Position numbers and translations under genes: made by a program
Source of the DNA: Planctomycetaceae bacterium
GTDB lineage: Bacteria; Planctomycetota; UBA1135; GCA-002686595
Reading direction: 5' to 3'
Assembly: GCA_011525785.1 (NCBI GenBank)
Contig: WYBT01000030.1
Span: 404,183 to 468,182, forward strand
DNA: 64,000 bases
The notes under the pieces: generated by a model
What the model saw: the letters and a program-made list of their open reading frames with translations, nothing else
Database searches by the model: none
What the model was told of the DNA's origin: nothing
In this document: positions 59,827-64,000 of the stretch, piece after piece
Numbering within the stretch: position 1 is the first letter of the stretch
How the letters are laid out: every line of letters starts with the position of its first letter

Positions 59827-60876
59827 GTGGCGCGCGTCGCGGACTTCCGCAGCGACACCGTCACGCGGCCGAGCGCCGACATGCTGGCCGCCATGGCGGC
59901 GGCCGAGGTCGGCGACGACGTGCTCGACGGCGATCCGACCGTGGCGCGGCTCGAGCGCCGCGTGGCCGAGCTGCTCGGCAAGGACGGCGCGTGGTTCGTG
60001 CCTTCGGGCACGATGGCGAACTCGGTTGCGATCGGCTCGTGGACGCGGCCGGGCGACGAAGTGATCTGCGAGCGCTCAGCGCACATGGTGCAGTGGGAGA
60101 GCGGGGCGGCCGGCGCGCTGCACGGTGTTCAGACCACCACGCTGCACGCGCCCAGCGGCGCGTTCGAGCTGGACGAGGTGCGGCGCGCGGTGCGGCTGCG
60201 CTCGCTGCACTGTCCGCGCACGGCGCTGATCTGCGTCGAGCAGTCGTTCATGGGCTCGGGCGAGGCCGCGGGGGGGCGCGCTGTTCCGCTCGCGAGCTTG
60301 CGCGCGTTGCACGCGCTGTCACGCGAACTGTCGATCCCGATCCACATGGACGGCGCGCGCCTGTTCAACGCCGCCGTGGCGAGCGGCGTCGACGTGCGCG
60401 AGTACGCGGCCTGCGCGGACTCGGTCTCGATCTGCCTCTCGAAGGGCCTGGGTTGCCCGGTGGGCTCGTTGATCGCCGGACCTGCGCCGTTCCTCGAGCG
60501 CGCGCGGCTGCTGCGCAAGCGCCTGGGCGGCTGGATGCGGCAGGCGGGCTACCTCGCTGCGGCGGGGCTGTACGCGCTCGAGCACAACGTCGCGCGCCTC
60601 GCCGAGGACCACACGCTCGCCAAGGAGCTCGCCAGCGTGCTCGACGGCTGCGGCGGACTCGACGCCACGCCGCACGAGGTCGAGACCAACATCGTCATGG
60701 CGCGCGTGCTCGATCCGCGGCGCGACGCGGCTTCGGTGGCCGGCGAGTTCCGCGCGCACAACGTCCTCGTGCTGCCGATGAACGAGCGCACGCTGCGCTT
60801 CGTGACGCACCTCGACGTCGGAACGGAGGATGTCGCGCGCGTGCTGGTCGCTGTCGAGGAAGTGTTCGGCGGCTGA
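59827..60876 (+). CDS. ltaE: Low-specificity L-threonine aldolase
   Basis: A 349-residue PLP enzyme starting at GTG. It begins DFRSDTVTRPSADMLAAMAA, the exact family start, followed by EVGDDVLDGDPTVARLERRV, a ring-stacking His in ERSAHMVQWES, IPIHMDGARLFNAAVASG (PLP Asp) and the Schiff-base Lys in SVSICLSKGLGCPVGSLIAG. It cleaves threonine or allo-threonine to glycine and acetaldehyde. It follows the aminotransferase gene by three bases and the two likely form an operon. It is convergent with recQ. Confidence 0.9.
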   Translation: MARVADFRSDTVTRPSADMLAAMAAAEVGDDVLDGDPTVARLERRVAELLGKDGAWFVPSGTMANSVAIGSWTRPGDEVICERSAHMVQWESGAAGALHGVQTTTLHAPSGAFELDEVRRAVRLRSLHCPRTALICVEQSFMGSGEAAGGRAVPLASLRALHALSRELSIPIHMDGARLFNAAVASGVDVREYAACADSVSICLSKGLGCPVGSLIAGPAPFLERARLLRKRLGGWMRQAGYLAAAGLYALEHNVARLAEDHTLAKELASVLDGCGGLDATPHEVETNIVMARVLDPRRDAASVAGEFRAHNVLVLPMNERTLRFVTHLDVGTEDVARVLVAVEEVFGG

Positions 60877-60894
60877 GTCCGCGTGGCGCGCGGC

Positions 60895-62787
60895 TCAGCG
60901 CTGCACGTGCTCGCGGATCGCCGCGAGGAACAGCTCGCCCAAGTCCTCGAGCTTCTTCGCGCCCACGCCGCGGATCTCGCGCAGCTCGTCGACGGAAGTG
61001 GGCTGGACCGCGGCCAGTTCCTGCAACGTGCGGTCGCCGAAGATCATGTAGGGCGGCAGTGCGCGTTCGCTGGCCAGCTTGCGGCGCAGTTGGCGGAGCT
61101 TCTCGAACAGGGATTCGTCGTACTGGATGTCGCTGGGCGCCGGTGTGCGCCGCGTTCGGCGGGCTCGGGGAACCTGGGGGATTTCGAACAGCGTGATGGG
61201 GGCGTTGCCGCGCATCACGTCGACCCCGGCCTGCGTGAGGGACAGCGTCGGATAGCGGCCTGGAGCGGTGACGAGCAGCTCGAGTCCGACGAGTTGCTCG
61301 ATCCAGTGCCGCACCTGGCGCGGATCGTGTTGGCGCAGGAGGCCGAAGGTCGTGAGCTGGTCGTGGCCGAGCTGGCGCACCTTCTCGGCGGCCACGCCGC
61401 ACAGCACGTCAGTGACGTGCGAGGCGCCGAAGCGCTGCTGGCAGCGCACGACGCACGAGAGGATCATCTGCGCGACGCGCTGGGAGTCGGCGACGCTCGC
61501 GAACTCGCCCAGACACACGTCGCACGCGCCGCAGCCGCTGCACGCGCCCTCGGGCGGCGTGAAGGGCTGGCCGAAGTGCTCGACCAGGAACTTGTGGCGG
61601 CAAATCGCGCTCGTGGCCCAGCCGTACATCTCCGAGAGGCGCGCGAGCATGCGCGCTTCCTGCTCCGGATCGAGCTCGACGCCGTTCGCGCGCGCTTCTG
61701 CGGCGCTGCGCTCCTGCAACTGCTTCCAGCCGTGATAATCGGCGCCCGAGTAGAACAGGACGCACTCGCTGGGCAGTCCATCGCGCCCCGCGCGGCCGGT
61801 CTCCTGCGCGTACTGTTCGACGCCCTTGGGAAGCGCGGCGTGCACGACGAAGCGAACGTCGGGTCGATCGATGCCCATGCCGAACGCGACCGTCGCGACG
61901 ATCACGTCGATGCTCTCGCTCATGAACTGCGCCTGGTTGCGCTCGCGCACGGAGGCGTCGAGTCCCGCGTGGTAGGGCAGGCAGCGCACGCCGTGAGAGG
62001 CGAGCTGTTGCGCGAGCTGATCCACGTCGGTGCGCCGCAGGCAGTACACGATGCCCGCTTCGCCGCTGTGGCGGCGGATCACCTCGAGCACTTGCCCGAC
62101 TGCGTCGCGCCGCGGCGTGAAGCGGTAGGTGAGGTTGGGACGATCGAAGCTGCCGATGAGCAGCACGGGATCGCGCAGCCCGAGTTGCCGCGCGATGTCC
62201 TCGCGCACCTGCGGCGTGGCGGTGGCGGTGAAGGCCTGGATCGGGATCGCCGGCAGCGCCTCGCGCAACTCGCCCAGCCGGCGGTACTCGGGGCGGAAAT
62301 CGTGGCCCCAGTGGCTGATGCAGTGGGCTTCGTCGATGACCAGGTTGCGCACGTCCCAGGCCGCGAGCTCCTCGGCGAACCCGCCCACCATGAGGCGCTC
62401 GGGCGCCATGAAGAGCAGCTTGAGCTCGCGTGCGCCGAGGCGCTCGTGAACGGCGTACTTCTCGGCTCCGCTCATGGCGCTCGAGAGCGCGGCCGCGGGC
62501 GCGCCGCTCTCGACCAGGCTCGCGACCTGGTCCTGCATCAGCGAGATCAGCGGACTGATCACGACCGTCAGCCCCTCCCGAATCAGCGCCGGCGCCTGGT
62601 AGCAAAGGCTCTTGCCGCCGCCCGTCGCCATCACCACGAGCGCGTCGCGACCTTCAAGCGAAGCCCGCATGGCTTCACCTTGCAGGGGCCGCAACTCGCG
62701 GTAGCCCCACACCTGCTCGACGACCTGGAGCAACTGGGCGGCGCCGTCCTGCTCCGCAGACGGCCGTGAGGGGAATCCGAGGCTCAT
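60895..62787 (-). CDS. recQ: ATP-dependent DNA helicase RecQ
   Basis: A 630-residue superfamily 2 helicase. Motif I is ALVVMATGGGKSLCYQAPAL, motif II (DEAH) NLVIDEAHCISHWGHDFRPE, and motif VI QETGRAGRDGLPSECVLFYS. The RecQ-specific aromatic-rich loop is present. The zinc-binding RQC part has ICRHKFLVEHFG and CSGCGACDVC. The C-terminal HRDC domain (about residues 540-625) ends with SVDELREIRGVGAKKLEDLG. It unwinds D-loops, forks and recombination intermediates. ATG 62787 is preferred over upstream in-frame starts in Arg-rich sequence. Confidence 0.95.
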   Translation of the reverse strand: MSLGFPSRPSAEQDGAAQLLQVVEQVWGYRELRPLQGEAMRASLEGRDALVVMATGGGKSLCYQAPALIREGLTVVISPLISLMQDQVASLVESGAPAAALSSAMSGAEKYAVHERLGARELKLLFMAPERLMVGGFAEELAAWDVRNLVIDEAHCISHWGHDFRPEYRRLGELREALPAIPIQAFTATATPQVREDIARQLGLRDPVLLIGSFDRPNLTYRFTPRRDAVGQVLEVIRRHSGEAGIVYCLRRTDVDQLAQQLASHGVRCLPYHAGLDASVRERNQAQFMSESIDVIVATVAFGMGIDRPDVRFVVHAALPKGVEQYAQETGRAGRDGLPSECVLFYSGADYHGWKQLQERSAAEARANGVELDPEQEARMLARLSEMYGWATSAICRHKFLVEHFGQPFTPPEGACSGCGACDVCLGEFASVADSQRVAQMILSCVVRCQQRFGASHVTDVLCGVAAEKVRQLGHDQLTTFGLLRQHDPRQVRHWIEQLVGLELLVTAPGRYPTLSLTQAGVDVMRGNAPITLFEIPQVPRARRTRRTPAPSDIQYDESLFEKLRQLRRKLASERALPPYMIFGDRTLQELAAVQPTSVDELREIRGVGAKKLEDLGELFLAAIREHVQR

Positions 62788-62917
62788 CGACGCGCGTGGC
62801 AAGGTAGCAGAGTCGTCCACCGACGGCAGCGCGCGAAGTGTGTGGAGCAGCGCTATCCTGCGCGCTTTGCGCAGTCTCTCGCGCGTCCCCGCCATCGCCT
62901 CCCCGAGCCATCGACCC

Positions 62918-64000
62918 ATGGGCATCTTCAAGGCCTACGACATCCGCGGCAAGTTCCCCAAGGAGCTCGACGCCGCCCTCGCGCGCCGCATCGGCGCCAG
63001 CTTCGCGCGGCTCTTGAAAGCCAAGCGCCTGGCGGTCGGACGCGACATGCGCACGCACTCGCCGGAGGTCCAGGGCGCGGTGATCGAAGGCATCCGCGAC
63101 ATGGGCTGCGATGTGCTCGACATCGGGCTCGCCTCGACGCCCATGGCGTACTTCGCCATCGGTTCGCAGGACGTCGACGGCGGCCTGAACGTGACGGCCA
63201 GCCACAACCCCGGCGAGTACAACGGCATGAAGTTGTGCTCGCGCGGCGCGCGGCCGATCTCGGCCGCCAACGGCATCCTCGACATCGAGCGCATGTGCGC
63301 CGAGCCCCAGCCGGCCCCGGCCGCGCGCCGCGGCGAAGTTCGCAAGATCGATCTGCTCGACGCCTACGCCGACCACGTGGCGCGCTTCGCCCAGCTCGAG
63401 CGGCCCATGACGGTCGCGATCGACGCGGCCAACGGCATGGCGGCCTACACGCTGCCGCCGATCTTGAAGCGCATCAAGGGATTGACCGCGCACACGCTGT
63501 TCATGGAGCTCGACGGCTCGTTCCCCAACCACGAGGCCAACCCCATCAAGGAGGAGAACCTGCGCGATGTGCAGGCGCTCACGCGCACGCGCGGCGCGCA
63601 CTTCGGCGTGGGCTTCGACGGGGACGCCGATCGCTGCTGCTTCGTCGACGAAGCGGGCCGCACGGTGTCCGCGGATTTGATGACGGCGTTGCTGTCGAGG
63701 CAGTTCTTGAGCGCCAAGCCCGGTGCGCCGGTGGTGTACGACCTGCGCTCGTCGTGGGTCGTCAAAGAGGAGATCCAGCGCGCCGGCGGTCAGGCGCTGC
63801 GCGACCGCGTCGGGCACTCGTTCATCAAGGCCACGATGCGCGAGAAGGGCGCCGTGTTCGCGGGCGAGCTCTCCGGCCACTTCTACTTCGCCGACAACTT
63901 CGTGAGCGACTCCGGCGAGATCGCCTTCGTCAGCGCGCTGTCGATGCTCTCGCGCGGGACGGAGCCGTTCTCGCGGCGGGTCGAGTCGCTGCGCCGCTAC
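62918..64000 (+). CDS. Phosphomannomutase/phosphoglucomutase (partial, 3' end beyond window)
   Basis: The reading frame is open to the right edge; 361 residues are visible. It begins MGIFKAYDIRGKFPKELDAA, the AlgC/ManB-type start. The phosphoserine loop is GLNVTASHNPGEYNGMKLCS, the metal-binding loop GVGFDGDADRCCFVDEAGRT, and the sugar-binding loop FAGELSGHFYFADNF (GEMSGHxxF type, with a Leu variant). It interconverts mannose-1-phosphate/mannose-6-phosphate or the glucose equivalents, supplying surface-glycan precursors. It is divergent from recQ with a 130-bp gap holding TATCCT (62854-62859), a possible -10 element without a clear -35. Confidence 0.93.
   Translation, partial: MGIFKAYDIRGKFPKELDAALARRIGASFARLLKAKRLAVGRDMRTHSPEVQGAVIEGIRDMGCDVLDIGLASTPMAYFAIGSQDVDGGLNVTASHNPGEYNGMKLCSRGARPISAANGILDIERMCAEPQPAPAARRGEVRKIDLLDAYADHVARFAQLERPMTVAIDAANGMAAYTLPPILKRIKGLTAHTLFMELDGSFPNHEANPIKEENLRDVQALTRTRGAHFGVGFDGDADRCCFVDEAGRTVSADLMTALLSRQFLSAKPGAPVVYDLRSSWVVKEEIQRAGGQALRDRVGHSFIKATMREKGAVFAGELSGHFYFADNFVSDSGEIAFVSALSMLSRGTEPFSRRVESLRRY

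Noticed and set aside
58518..61196. Plus-strand open frame of about 890 codons
   Set aside because: It runs in another frame over the aminotransferase and threonine aldolase genes and then antisense to recQ, with Arg-rich composition and no motif.

Overview
This is a gene-dense, very GC-rich bacterial chromosomal segment. GTG and TTG starts are common, and many genes overlap by 1-4 bases. Several gene families point to the Planctomycetota/PVC group: a dehydrogenase-like protein with a C-terminal cytochrome c, a DUF1080-type sugar-binding/hydrolase protein, a sulfatase-like lipoprotein lacking the formylglycine residue, HEAT- and TPR-rich secreted proteins, and a TPR protein carrying RNA polymerase alpha-CTD domains. 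This lineage call is an inference from family content; no rRNA or marker phylogeny is available here. I see no transposase, integrase, phage gene, CRISPR array or rRNA, so the window looks like core chromosome.

Layout. 1-1.7 kb: end of an amidohydrolase, an FkbM methyltransferase and an orphan pseudopilin, all on the minus strand. 1.9-9.9 kb: a translationally coupled type II secretion/type IV pilus-like operon (GspL/PilMN, GspM/PilO, GspC/PilP, GspD secretin, GspE, GspF, GspG). 9.9-20.5 kb: a QueD-like protein, a lipoprotein, miaB, an SGNH hydrolase, malate dehydrogenase, ribD, and two exported proteins, one with a HEEGH zinc-protease motif. 20.5-26.3 kb: PVC-style exported proteins. 26.3-29.9 kb: a minus-strand serine pathway (serA, serB-like, class V aminotransferase). 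30.1-32.2 kb: ruvA and the TPR/alpha-CTD protein.

32.5-43 kb holds housekeeping genes: HIT, murA, ffh, rpsP, an endonuclease III-like protein without catalytic residues, maf, rpmE, prfA, a membrane protein, prmC, a PilZ protein and ssb. 43-50.3 kb: a MoaD-MoaE fusion, ETF-ubiquinone oxidoreductase, leucyl aminopeptidase, tRNA-Leu, two exported relatives of degenerate peptidases and tRNA-Cys. 50.7-58.4 kb: a glutaminase/N-acetyl-sugar amidotransferase fusion, then a minus-strand operon encoding an iron-type ABC importer, a five-heme cytochrome c and a HEAT lipoprotein. 58.6-64 kb: aminotransferase, threonine aldolase, recQ and the start of a phosphomannomutase/phosphoglucomutase.

Links between genes. 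The GspE-like ATPase has an MshEN-type N-terminus, known in other systems to bind c-di-GMP, and a PilZ protein lies elsewhere in the window, so secretion or piliation may respond to c-di-GMP. PrfA and its methyltransferase PrmC are near neighbours. The class V aminotransferase beside serA and serB probably takes the place of SerC. The strongest candidates for undescribed biology are the TPR protein with two alpha-CTDs and the Fe-S endonuclease III-fold protein that has lost both catalytic residues and gained a long Lys/Ala-rich tail.
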